From: Candidatus Poribacteria bacterium
GTDB lineage: Bacteria > Poribacteria > WGA-4E > WGA-3G
Length of the DNA: 39,280 bases
Direction: 5' to 3'
Assembly (NCBI GenBank): GCA_026710795.1
Contig: JAPOQK010000059.1
Location: 1 to 39,280, forward strand
In this document: one piece after another, positions 1 to 7,524 of the stretch
How positions within the stretch are numbered: position 1 is the first letter of the stretch
Layout of the letters: each line of letters starts with the position of its first letter
The notes under the pieces: generated by a model
Database searches by the model: none
The model's input: the letters and a program-made list of their open reading frames with translations, nothing else
Told to the model about the DNA's origin: nothing
Translations under genes and position numbers: made by a program

Positions 1-44
1 ACGAATACGGTTATGTTGGATTTGGATGTGGTTGCGTTTTTCAT
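1..44 (-). CDS. 5' fragment of outward-reading repeated small ORF
   Basis: An ATG on the minus strand at 44 opens a frame that leaves the window after 14 full codons (MKNATTSKSNITVF). The ORF starting at 39036 on the other side begins MKNTTTSKSNITAF, so both are starts of the same repeated gene. Of the three codons that differ, one is silent and two are conservative (A/T, V/A). Only nine bases separate the -10 hexamer from the ATG, so a transcript would be leaderless or nearly so. The protein family is unknown to me. Conservation in both copies favours a real coding start, but the fragment is too short to be sure. Confidence 0.4.
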   Translation of the reverse strand, partial: MKNATTSKSNITVF

Positions 45-53
45 AGTGATAGT

Positions 54-62
54 ATTATAACA
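54..62 (-). promoter_or_regulatory. Extended -10 promoter of the repeated ORF (left copy)
   Basis: Read on the minus strand this is TGTTATAAT, a TGn extended -10 with a perfect TATAAT hexamer. It is identical in the right copy at 39018-39026. No good -35 is visible 16-18 bases upstream, as is usual for extended -10 promoters. It would start transcription at or next to the ATG at 44. Confidence 0.5.
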
Positions 63-237
63 CGTGGTTTGGGAGGTTGGAAGGGGAACGTGGGGGTCGG
101 AACAATATGTTTCATGTATGTTTCATGTATGTTTCAGTTTTCAGTTTTTTGTCAGAATCGAGAAAATAAGCATGCCCAGCATGAAAGTTGGTTTAGTTGA
201 TGGAAAAATATTTACACACCCGAACACCTATTTGTGC

Positions 238-266
238 TTGATTCATCATCCTGTATCTGCTAAAAT
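238..266 (+). promoter_or_regulatory. Sigma-70-like promoter of the Ldh2-transporter operon
   Basis: TTGATT at 238-243 and TAAAAT at 261-266 are separated by 17 bases. The predicted start near 273 gives a leader of about 25 bases before the ATG at 298, with AGAGG as the ribosome site. The promoter lies outside the inverted repeat, so the operon does not depend on the repeat for expression. Confidence 0.5.
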
Positions 267-297
267 GACGACTAATTCTGTTTTCTCAGAGGTTTAG

Positions 298-1323
298 ATG
301 CAAGAAGTTGTTGTTGATGCAGTGAAGCTGCACGATTTTGCCCGTTCTTTGTGTGAAAAAGCAGGTCTCCCTGCTGAAGATGCAGAACTGATGGCAAAAC
401 TTCAGGTGCAAACCGACCTGCGCGGAGTTCATTCACACGGTACTCGTGCCCTTCCCGGATATCTGAATTTAGTGCTTGATGACAAGTTAAACCCAAAACC
501 GAATCTCAGTATTGTTTCGGAAGGTCCAAGTTTTGCTGTGATAGACGGCGACAATGGAATGGGACATTTGGCAAGCACACTGGCGATGGAAACTGCGATT
601 TCAAAAGCGAAAACGACAGGTATCGCTGCAGCAGGTGTGCACAATGCTGGACATTTTGGTGCAGCTGCTTGCTATTCAATTATGGCTGCGTCGAATCAGA
701 TGATCGGATTTTCAACGACAAATACAGGTAATCCTTCCATTGTTCCCCCTGGTGGAGCAGAAGCAGTAGTTGCAAACAATGCCATGAGTTATGCTTTACC
801 AACAGGTGATCAACATCCTATTGTGTTGGATATGGCGTGCGGTGTATCTTCATGGGGAAAAGTGGCAACGTTAAGGATGTATGACAGACCGATTCCGGAG
901 GGATGGTTAGTTGATGATACAGGACAACCGAGTAACGATCCAAATCAGGGACGTTTGATGGCACCCGCTGGAGGGGCAAGAGGTTATGGATTGGCTCTCA
1001 TAATGGGAATTTTGGCGGGTCCTCTGACAGGTGGTATGATGGCTTGCAATAAGACATTAACAACATCCGAGCACTTCTTCATTGCAATAAATATTGAGAA
1101 TTTCACTGATTTTGATACATATATCTCTGAGGTGAAACAAGGCATCCACAAGATACACAGCGCGAAAACTGCCGAAGGGTTTTCACAAGTCTATCTGCCG
1201 GGAGAAATAGAGTGGAATAACTACGACAAATGGATAGAGAATGGTATACCTATCCATACAAATCATTTGCAAAGTCTCGCAAACATTGCAGAAAAATTAG
1301 ATATAAATATCTTTTGGGAGTAG
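298..1323 (+). CDS. Ldh2-family malate/lactate-type dehydrogenase
   Basis: NAD(P)-dependent 2-hydroxyacid oxidoreductase of the Ldh2 family (malate, L-lactate, ureidoglycolate and related substrates); 341 aa, normal length for the family. Visible motifs are HSHGTRALPGYL near residue 45, NAGHFGAA near residue 117 with the conserved His, and ANNAMSYALPTGD in the nucleotide-binding region. The usual GGHKGYGLA motif reads GGARGYGLA here, so the His and Lys common in family members are missing; the paralogue at 30510 keeps them. The start is the ATG at 298, after AGAGG. The transporter gene begins six bases after the stop, so the two are almost certainly cotranscribed, and the dehydrogenase may act on whatever the transporter imports. 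The exact substrate cannot be read from sequence. Confidence 0.88.
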   Translation: MQEVVVDAVKLHDFARSLCEKAGLPAEDAELMAKLQVQTDLRGVHSHGTRALPGYLNLVLDDKLNPKPNLSIVSEGPSFAVIDGDNGMGHLASTLAMETAISKAKTTGIAAAGVHNAGHFGAAACYSIMAASNQMIGFSTTNTGNPSIVPPGGAEAVVANNAMSYALPTGDQHPIVLDMACGVSSWGKVATLRMYDRPIPEGWLVDDTGQPSNDPNQGRLMAPAGGARGYGLALIMGILAGPLTGGMMACNKTLTTSEHFFIAINIENFTDFDTYISEVKQGIHKIHSAKTAEGFSQVYLPGEIEWNNYDKWIENGIPIHTNHLQSLANIAEKLDINIFWE

Positions 1324-1329
1324 TAATTT

Positions 1330-2826
1330 ATGGAAGAAACGAATGAACGTGTTGATGGTGGCACACTACCCGATTGGGAGGTAGATGAACTACCCGCTCC
1401 ACCACAATATCAATTTGGCAAAGCATTCCGAAGCATATTAGGACCTGGGATTATTGCATTAGGTGCCTCAATTGGTAGTGGCGAGTGGTTGTTAGGACCG
1501 GCTATTACTGCTCAATACGGCGGCACATTACTCTGGATTGCTACAATCGCAATTATCCTTCAATCAGTTTTAAACACAGAGGCGATCCGTTATACTCTTT
1601 ATACTGGTGAACCGATGTTGAGTGGTTACATGCGGTGTAAACCAGGACCGAGGTTCTGGGCAATTTTTTATTCCAGTGTAGACTTTTTCAGTATTTGGCC
1701 CGGATGGGCAATGGCAGCAGCAACTGCCCTTGCTGCTGCATGGATAGGAAGAATGCCTGCAGATGCCGATCAGAATACTGTACGAGTTTTCGCATACATT
1801 ATATTTTTCGCGTGCTTAGCAATTATTATGTTCGGTGGAAAGATATATAATGCCCTTGAAAAAGTATTGCTATTTATGGTCGCATGGATTATAGGATATT
1901 TGGTTATCATAGATTTAGTTCTTGTCTCACCAAGTGTGTGGTGGACTGTCATTAAAGGATTCTTCAGTTTTGGGGCATTACCACCAGAAGTAAGTAGTGG
2001 GAATTTTGACTGGCTACTACTTGGTGCGTTTGCTGCTTATGCAGGAAGTGGGGGTTTAGGAAACATAACTATTTCGAACTATGTCCGAGATAAAGGATGG
2101 GGTATGAGTAGTTTGGTTGGTGCGATCCCGTCTATCATCGGTGGACAAAAGATTACACTCTCTCACTTGGGGAAAGTGTTCAGAATCACACCTGAGAATC
2201 TCACACGGTTCAAGGAGTGGTGGAAATATGTTAGATTTGAACAGTACTATATCTGGGTCGTTGGGTGTTTCATCGGATTAGCATTACCCGCAATGTTGAC
2301 ACTTGAATATGTGCCTTCAGGGCAAGAGATGGATCAGTGGGCAGCCGCAGGATTTCAGGCGGATGGATTAGCACAAAGGGGTGGTAGAGTTTTGTGGTAT
2401 CTAACACTTTTATGTGGGTTTTGGGTGCTATTCTCAACACAACTTGGTGGCGTAGATGGTGTTCCGAGACGTTTCACCGACATTATTTGGACAGGTTTTA
2501 GAAGTGCAAGAAAATTGGATGATCATAATGCAAAATGGATCTACTATCCAATTGTCCTCGTCTATGTTCTATGGGGTGTCGTTGCAATGTATCTTGCAAA
2601 ACCTTTATTGATGATTATAGTATCAGCAACGGTAGGAGGATATCAACTTGTTATGTGTTCAATACATACTCTATACGTCAACAGAAAATTCTTACCAAAG
2701 GAAATTCAACCACCGATATATAAACAGATTGGTTTGATACTGTGTGCCTTGTTTTATTCAATTTTCGGGACAATAACAGTTTACAAACAAGTTATTGTGA
2801 AATATATCTTGCCCTATATTTTCTAA
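1330..2826 (+). CDS. Nramp-fold membrane transporter lacking metal-site motifs
   Basis: Inner-membrane protein of 498 aa with about 11-12 hydrophobic segments. It resembles the Nramp (SLC11) family: a short polar N-terminus, then FRSILGPGIIALGASIGSGE, which aligns with the family's first helix. The hallmark DPGN there is replaced by IGSGE. In the region of helix 6, where metal transporters have MPH, the sequence reads AYAGSGGLGNITIS. Loss of both motifs argues against classic Mn/Fe transport. An organic substrate or another cation is more likely, which would fit the dehydrogenase gene six bases upstream. The Nramp-like fold assignment is fairly firm; the substrate is unknown. Confidence 0.75.
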   Translation: MEETNERVDGGTLPDWEVDELPAPPQYQFGKAFRSILGPGIIALGASIGSGEWLLGPAITAQYGGTLLWIATIAIILQSVLNTEAIRYTLYTGEPMLSGYMRCKPGPRFWAIFYSSVDFFSIWPGWAMAAATALAAAWIGRMPADADQNTVRVFAYIIFFACLAIIMFGGKIYNALEKVLLFMVAWIIGYLVIIDLVLVSPSVWWTVIKGFFSFGALPPEVSSGNFDWLLLGAFAAYAGSGGLGNITISNYVRDKGWGMSSLVGAIPSIIGGQKITLSHLGKVFRITPENLTRFKEWWKYVRFEQYYIWVVGCFIGLALPAMLTLEYVPSGQEMDQWAAAGFQADGLAQRGGRVLWYLTLLCGFWVLFSTQLGGVDGVPRRFTDIIWTGFRSARKLDDHNAKWIYYPIVLVYVLWGVVAMYLAKPLLMIIVSATVGGYQLVMCSIHTLYVNRKFLPKEIQPPIYKQIGLILCALFYSIFGTITVYKQVIVKYILPYIF

Positions 2827-2887
2827 TTCTATATTTATAATATGCAACCTTCCGGCATAATATTGTGTCATTTTACTATGAAAGTTC

Positions 2888-3052
2888 TTAGATTTGCTTG
2901 TTTGGGTTATCCTCGTCAAGTTTGTGTAAGTCCTGATAAACTATAGTTGGTGTATTTTTCAGTTCGTCTAATGTTGCGTAAACATTAAGATAATCATCTG
3001 TAGTAATAGAATCTATTAGGAGTGTTATATTATGGATAGGCGAATTTACCAT
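2888..3052 (-). CDS. Possible 54-aa ORF or gene remnant
   Basis: An ATG frame of 54 codons runs antisense from inside the 5' end of the next gene (3052) back to a TAA at 2888. Its product is rich in D, E, K and N, and its C-terminal part (DDYLNVYATLDELKNTP and following) reads like real protein. No ribosome site is visible at the ATG, and it overlaps the lipoprotein gene by 21 bases. It could be chance, a small protein, or the tail of a decayed gene. The rest of the 2827-3031 gap is AT-rich and shows nothing else that I can name. Confidence 0.2.
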   Translation of the reverse strand: MVNSPIHNITLLIDSITTDDYLNVYATLDELKNTPTIVYQDLHKLDEDNPNKQI

Positions 3053-4879
3053 GTTATTTTACTATTGATTTGGGGCACATTAATTCTTAACGGTTGCAAA
3101 CAGTCTCACGAACCACTTGAAAACATGGCACTTATACCCGCGGGTGAGTTTCAGATGGGGACTCAAGATGTAGTTGCAGAATGGCGAGAATTTACAGATC
3201 GTGTCACTTATATGAATACTTGGTTAAATGAACAACCCGCACACACCGTCTATGTTGATGCCTTTTATATGGATATATACCCAGTCACAAATAAACAATA
3301 TAGGGAATTTCTTCTTGCGAATCCAGTATGGCAAAAAGAACATATAGACCCAAAATACCATGATGGGAATTATTTGCGTGACTGGAAAGGGAATAACTAT
3401 CCAAGGTGGAAAGGCAATCATCCAGTTACTTCTGTATCATGGTATGCCGCGATGGCTTATGCAATATGGTCGGGTAAGAGGTTACCTACTGAAGCGGAGT
3501 GGGAACGTGCAGCACGCGGTGGCTTGAAAGGTAAAAGATATCCGTGGGGAGATACTATTGACAGTAGCAAAGCTAACTACGATGAAAATATCGGGAAAAC
3601 AACACCCGTTGGAAAATTTGCATCCAATCCATACGGATTATATGATATGGTAGGCAATGTTTGGGAACAGGTTCTGGATGAATATGATGATCACTATTAT
3701 TCTATTTCCCCGAGTGTAAATCCGGTTTCAGGTGCAGATACTATCGCAGAAATTGTAGAAACATACAAGAAGATAAAGACACACCGTGGGATACGTGGAG
3801 GTTCTTGGTTGGGTCGTGCATCATCTGTACGCGTTGCTATTCGCAACCGGTTCCAACCTAAAAGCACAAGTGAACTCGGAGGATTTCGTTGTGTGAAGGA
3901 TGTACCAGATAAAGTAGAAAATAAACAGGATATAATCAATTTTCTTACTGCGAATCCTCCCAACGGGAGTGCTATTAAACCAAATGATATAATAACGCTA
4001 ACCTTTAACGGTGTCCCTGAAGACATCACCGTAATCCCAAATACAGCACCTTTCTCATACAGTATAGACACTATTCCGAACAAGAAAACAGTTACTATCT
4101 TAGGTATCTTTACACCCGGTGAACTTAATTTTCAATTCAATTGGAAACATGGTGCGGATTACTTAGCATACAATGTAGAAACACCTATTCCTGATAACAT
4201 GGTGTTGATTCCATCTGGTGAGTTTGTGATGTGGCACCATAAAAGAAAAAACAGGTCAGATAATAGTGTCTATATTGATGCATTTTACATAGACAAATAT
4301 GAGGTCACCGTAGGTGAATATAAGCAATTTGTTAATGAAACTGGATACCGTTCACCTGATTGGGAGAAAATTGCCGAATACTCTCCATCCGACAAACATC
4401 CTATGATTTATGTTACTTGGTTTGATGCTATGTTGTACGCACGTTGGGTAGGTAAACGGTTACCGACAGCAGCCGAATGGGAAAAAGCAGCGCGCGGTGG
4501 TTTGGTAGGGAAGAAATATCCGTGGGGAGATACAGAACCAGACGGCACACAAGCTAATTTTGCTGTAGCTGAACATGGTTATGAAAAGACTACGCCTGTC
4601 GGTAGTTTCCCTTCTAATGGGTACGGTCTCTACGATACGTTGGGGAATGTGAGTGAATGGTGTCTTGACAAGATAGGTAACAGTGATTTAAGCGAAAACA
4701 ACCAAATCCCAGTTTACAGTGAAATGATAGTAGATATTACAAACAATTTCTTAAAGATCAGATCAAGTCGCGGAGTACAGGGACTATCACGGCGATTCGG
4801 TGGAAATTATGGTAGCAATATTCCTGCGCACAACTACATATCTGTAGGTTTCCGTTGCGTCCGACCAGTAGGACAGTGA
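3032..4879 (+). CDS. Lipoprotein with two FGE-sulfatase (SUMF1-fold) domains
   Basis: 615 aa. The N-terminus is a signal peptide ending in a lipobox-like LNGC (Cys22), so it is probably membrane-anchored outside the cytoplasm. Domain 1 (about residues 30-295) and domain 2 (about 390-612) each carry the family motifs: LIPAGEFQMG / LIPSGEFVM, VDAFYMD / IDAFYID, GKRLPTEAEWERAARGG / GKRLPTAAEWEKAARGG, YPWGDT, YGLYD and GFRCV. Between them (about 305-385) is an Ig-like beta segment. The cysteines used by true formylglycine-generating enzymes are absent: domain 1 has RGGSWLGRASSVRVA where the enzyme has its active-site Cys. The protein is therefore unlikely to activate sulfatases and more likely binds a ligand or polysaccharide. 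Start: ATG after AGGAG. Its stop touches the stop of the convergent cobA-hemD gene. Confidence 0.85.
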   Translation: MDRRIYHVILLLIWGTLILNGCKQSHEPLENMALIPAGEFQMGTQDVVAEWREFTDRVTYMNTWLNEQPAHTVYVDAFYMDIYPVTNKQYREFLLANPVWQKEHIDPKYHDGNYLRDWKGNNYPRWKGNHPVTSVSWYAAMAYAIWSGKRLPTEAEWERAARGGLKGKRYPWGDTIDSSKANYDENIGKTTPVGKFASNPYGLYDMVGNVWEQVLDEYDDHYYSISPSVNPVSGADTIAEIVETYKKIKTHRGIRGGSWLGRASSVRVAIRNRFQPKSTSELGGFRCVKDVPDKVENKQDIINFLTANPPNGSAIKPNDIITLTFNGVPEDITVIPNTAPFSYSIDTIPNKKTVTILGIFTPGELNFQFNWKHGADYLAYNVETPIPDNMVLIPSGEFVMWHHKRKNRSDNSVYIDAFYIDKYEVTVGEYKQFVNETGYRSPDWEKIAEYSPSDKHPMIYVTWFDAMLYARWVGKRLPTAAEWEKAARGGLVGKKYPWGDTEPDGTQANFAVAEHGYEKTTPVGSFPSNGYGLYDTLGNVSEWCLDKIGNSDLSENNQIPVYSEMIVDITNNFLKIRSSRGVQGLSRRFGGNYGSNIPAHNYISVGFRCVRPVGQ

Positions 4880-6394
4880 TTAATCATGAAATGCTGCGAT
4901 AATCCCTTCTGTTAAGCTTTCTATTGTAGCATCCTTCGCAACAACATCAACGCGTATTTTGTGTTTGACCACTGTTGCTTTTGTGGAAGGACCGATCACT
5001 GCAACGTTAACAATTGCTAACAAATCAGTGGCATTATGTTCTGGAAACATCTCAAGAAAGTTTGTTACTGTTGAAGAACTGGTAAAAGTAACGAAATCGA
5101 TCTCTCCATTTAATAAGTCCTTGGCAATAACTTCGCTGCGTTCGTTCTCAACCCTGACAGTATCATAGATAGATACATCATCAACATGTGCACCTCTTTC
5201 CCGTAATATCTGGGGAAGGTCTGGTGTTCCAATTTTTGCTCGGGGAAGTAAGATATTTTTTCCATTCACACCATCTATTTCTGCAGCGACAACCCTTCCG
5301 CTTGATTGTGAAGGAACGAAATCTGGGTTAATACCGACGTTTTTCAATTCTGCAACTGTTTTCGGACCAACTGCACAGATGTTGCATCCACTGAATGCTC
5401 GCGTGTCCATTCCTTTCTCTTGAATGTGTTTGTAGTATATCTCAACAGCATTCACACTTGTAAAGATCACCCAATCATACTTTTCAGGGGTAGGAATATT
5501 TGTACTATCAATATCAAGAGGACGGACCTCTATGGTTGGAAATTGGATGACATCTGCACCATTTTCTTCTAATATGTTAACAAATCCGCTTGCCTGTGCA
5601 CGAGCACGGGTAACAAGAATTCGTTTGCCAAAGAGAGGTTTAGTGTCAAACCACCGTAATTGTTGCCGGAGTGTGTTCACCTCCCCAATGACTATTATCG
5701 CGGGACTTTTCAGTTGGATCTCTTCTACCTTTTCTACAATATCCGCAAGAGTGCCTTGCACAACAATTTGTTGGGGGGTCGTTCCGACACGCACCAAACT
5801 CACGGGGGTTTGTGCGTCTCTCCCGTGTGTGGTCAAGCGTTCCACAATCTGAGGGAGATGTGCAACCCCCATATAGACGACGAGTGTATCTACTGCTGTT
5901 GCGAGAGATTTCCAATTGATGTTCGAATTAGAGTGTAGTGCTGCAGAATGACCTGTGACGAATGCCACGGATGATGCATAATCTCGATGTGTAACTGGAA
6001 TTCCAGCATAAGCAGAAGCAGCAATGGCTGAGGTAACACCGGGAACTATTTCAAACGGAATACCTTCCTCTGAGAGTGCCATCGCTTCCTCACCACCACG
6101 ACCAAAGATATAAGGGTCTCCACCTTTTAGACGAACCACGGTTTTTCCAGTCTTCGCATACTTAACAAGCAAATGATTGATTTCAGTTTGACGGGTTGCC
6201 CGGATTCTGGGATCAGGTGCTTTTATCTTTTCGGTGTGTGCAGGACAATGTTCCAGTAATGTATCGTTTAACAACAGATCGTAGATCACCACATCTGCTT
6301 GCTGTAGACACTCCACACCCTTTAGTGTAATTAGTTTCTTATCGCCAGGACCTGCACCTACAATGTAAACAATGCCAGTATGTGTTGTACTCAT
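4880..6394 (-). CDS. cobA-hemD: Fused uroporphyrinogen-III methyltransferase / uroporphyrinogen-III synthase
   Basis: 504 aa bifunctional enzyme. Residues 1 to about 245 are a SUMT domain that methylates uroporphyrinogen III at C2 and C7 to precorrin-2 using SAM (GAGPGD near the start, VRLKGGDPYIFGRGGEEA, PGVTSA). Residues from about 255 to the end are HemD, which closes and inverts hydroxymethylbilane to uroporphyrinogen III (KRILVTRARAQA, FTSVNAVE, FTSSSTVTNF, AVIGPSTKATV). Such fusions are known in several bacteria. The ATG follows TAGGA. It lies downstream of hemC, separated by a 212 bp gap holding a palindromic repeat, so it may have partly separate expression. Its stop directly abuts the convergent lipoprotein gene. 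Confidence 0.95.
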   Translation of the reverse strand: MSTTHTGIVYIVGAGPGDKKLITLKGVECLQQADVVIYDLLLNDTLLEHCPAHTEKIKAPDPRIRATRQTEINHLLVKYAKTGKTVVRLKGGDPYIFGRGGEEAMALSEEGIPFEIVPGVTSAIAASAYAGIPVTHRDYASSVAFVTGHSAALHSNSNINWKSLATAVDTLVVYMGVAHLPQIVERLTTHGRDAQTPVSLVRVGTTPQQIVVQGTLADIVEKVEEIQLKSPAIIVIGEVNTLRQQLRWFDTKPLFGKRILVTRARAQASGFVNILEENGADVIQFPTIEVRPLDIDSTNIPTPEKYDWVIFTSVNAVEIYYKHIQEKGMDTRAFSGCNICAVGPKTVAELKNVGINPDFVPSQSSGRVVAAEIDGVNGKNILLPRAKIGTPDLPQILRERGAHVDDVSIYDTVRVENERSEVIAKDLLNGEIDFVTFTSSSTVTNFLEMFPEHNATDLLAIVNVAVIGPSTKATVVKHKIRVDVVAKDATIESLTEGIIAAFHD

Positions 6395-6412
6395 AAATTC
6401 CTATTCAATATC

Positions 6413-6609
6413 TTATACCATTTTCTAATAAATGAGTTTGTTGAGGAATACATATAGGAGCGACCCGGTAATGCCGTAATGGCATTCATACCATTGATTT
6501 CTTGATTTCCCGATCGCGACCAGGAGGTCGCTCCTACAGAAGAAAGATTTTCAGTCAACAATAATGGTTGAAGCCGATAATGTAACAATAATTATTAGAA
6601 TAGGTATTA
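6413..6609. repeat. Palindromic repeat with AT-rich outer arms
   Basis: The 212-base gap between hemC and cobA-hemD holds a nested structure. The core arms TAGGAGCGACC (6455-6465) and GGTCGCTCCTA (6526-6536) are perfect complements. The right half, with GATCGCGACCAGGAGGTCGC, matches the palindrome at 31638-31687 almost base for base. A small stem AATGCC/GGCATT lies inside. Outer arms at 6413-6431 and 6592-6609 share TTCTAATAA plus an ATACC block with one gap. This is one copy of a dispersed palindromic family with extra sequence inserted at its centre. The outer arms are AT-rich and could be chance. The element reaches the hemC stop codon. Confidence 0.7.
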
Positions 6610-7524
6610 CAACGTTTTCAAGAGTTCATCTGCTCCACTGTTGCGGAGTTTTTCGGTAACGACTTTCCCTAAGTGTTCGGGGTTGTTTATATTTCCAGTA
6701 GCCTTTTCCACAATTCGCAACTTACCTTCAGGATGGCATACAGTTCCGATAAGTGAAAGCACACCGTCATCAATGCGTTTAGCATAAGCACCAATAGGTA
6801 GTTGACACCCTCCACCAAGGCACTCCAATAATGTTCTCTCAGCAGTTATTTCCGATGCTGTCGTAGTATTATTCAGTGGAGCAAGCAGCTTCTCAACGAC
6901 AGTGTCATTATCACGCACTTCAATTGCCAAGGCACCCTGACCTACCGCTGGAACCATTTTCTCAGTATCAAAATATTGGGTGATGTGATGCTCTTTCTTT
7001 AGCCGTATTATTCCCGCAGCAGCGAGAATAATTCCATCAAGATCTGTTTCTTGCAGCTTTCGTAACCGCGTATCAACATTGCCACGGATATCAACGACTT
7101 GTAAATCTGGACGGATGTGTAGGAGTTGTGCTTTTCGTCTTGGACTTGTTGTACCGATTTTTGCCCCACTCTGTAAATCCTCTAAAGAAGATCCAGATGA
7201 TGTTATTAACACATCCCGCGGATCTTCTCTTGTAGGGATAGAACCGATGTAAAGTCCATCTGGTAATTCGGTCGGTAGGTCTTTAAGGCTATGGACAGCA
7301 AGATCTATCTCTCTATTATGAAGTGCGATCTCTATCTCTTTGGTAAAAACACCTTTACCAAGCCCCACCAATGAACGGTCCAGGACGGCATCTCCAGTGG
7401 TCTTGATGATCTTTAGGTTAACTTCAACTTTTGGGAAATAGTGTGCTAATTGACGCTTAACAAATTGTGCTTGCCAGAGGGCGAGTTGGCTGCCACGCGT
7501 GCCGATTGTTATTGAGCGGTTCAT
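6607..7524 (-). CDS. hemC: Hydroxymethylbilane synthase (porphobilinogen deaminase)
   Basis: 305 aa. Joins four porphobilinogen units into hydroxymethylbilane. It shows the family's N-terminal TRGSQLALWQAQFV, the substrate-binding block LAVHSLKDLPTELPDGL, and LGGGCQLPIGAYA near residue 240 with the Cys that holds the dipyrromethane cofactor. Length is normal. The ATG overlaps the hemA stop (ATGA), with AAGGATCAGGA just upstream as ribosome site, so hemA and hemC are translationally coupled. Its product feeds the HemD half of the next gene. Confidence 0.97.
   Translation of the reverse strand: MNRSITIGTRGSQLALWQAQFVKRQLAHYFPKVEVNLKIIKTTGDAVLDRSLVGLGKGVFTKEIEIALHNREIDLAVHSLKDLPTELPDGLYIGSIPTREDPRDVLITSSGSSLEDLQSGAKIGTTSPRRKAQLLHIRPDLQVVDIRGNVDTRLRKLQETDLDGIILAAAGIIRLKKEHHITQYFDTEKMVPAVGQGALAIEVRDNDTVVEKLLAPLNNTTTASEITAERTLLECLGGGCQLPIGAYAKRIDDGVLSLIGTVCHPEGKLRIVEKATGNINNPEHLGKVVTEKLRNSGADELLKTL

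Larger units (their letters stand above)
1..221. repeat. Left copy of terminal inverted repeat
   Basis: This stretch is the reverse complement of 38858-39079. By eye the two agree at about 94% over some 221 bases, with one 1-base gap and about a dozen substitutions. The copy is cut by the window edge at base 1. It contains an 11-base direct repeat (TTTCATGTATG, twice in a row at about 110-132), a G-rich stretch at 66-98, a CACGTG site, and on the minus strand an extended -10 (TGTTATAAT) just before an ATG at 44. Similarity to the other copy stops abruptly at base 221, after ACACACCC. The inner part lies upstream of the dehydrogenase at 298. I do not recognise it as a known IS end. Confidence 0.9.

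Noticed and set aside
110..132. Tandem TTTCATGTATG units as a possible CRISPR or replication-origin iteron
   Set aside because: Only two adjacent copies, no spacers, and no replication gene nearby.
64..297. 77-codon plus-strand frame running to the Ldh2 start
   Set aside because: Starts in the G-rich part of the repeat with no ribosome site, and loses similarity to the other repeat copy beyond base 221.
5532..5938. Open frames opposite cobA-hemD
   Set aside because: Antisense shadows of a well-supported gene; no motif and no start signals.
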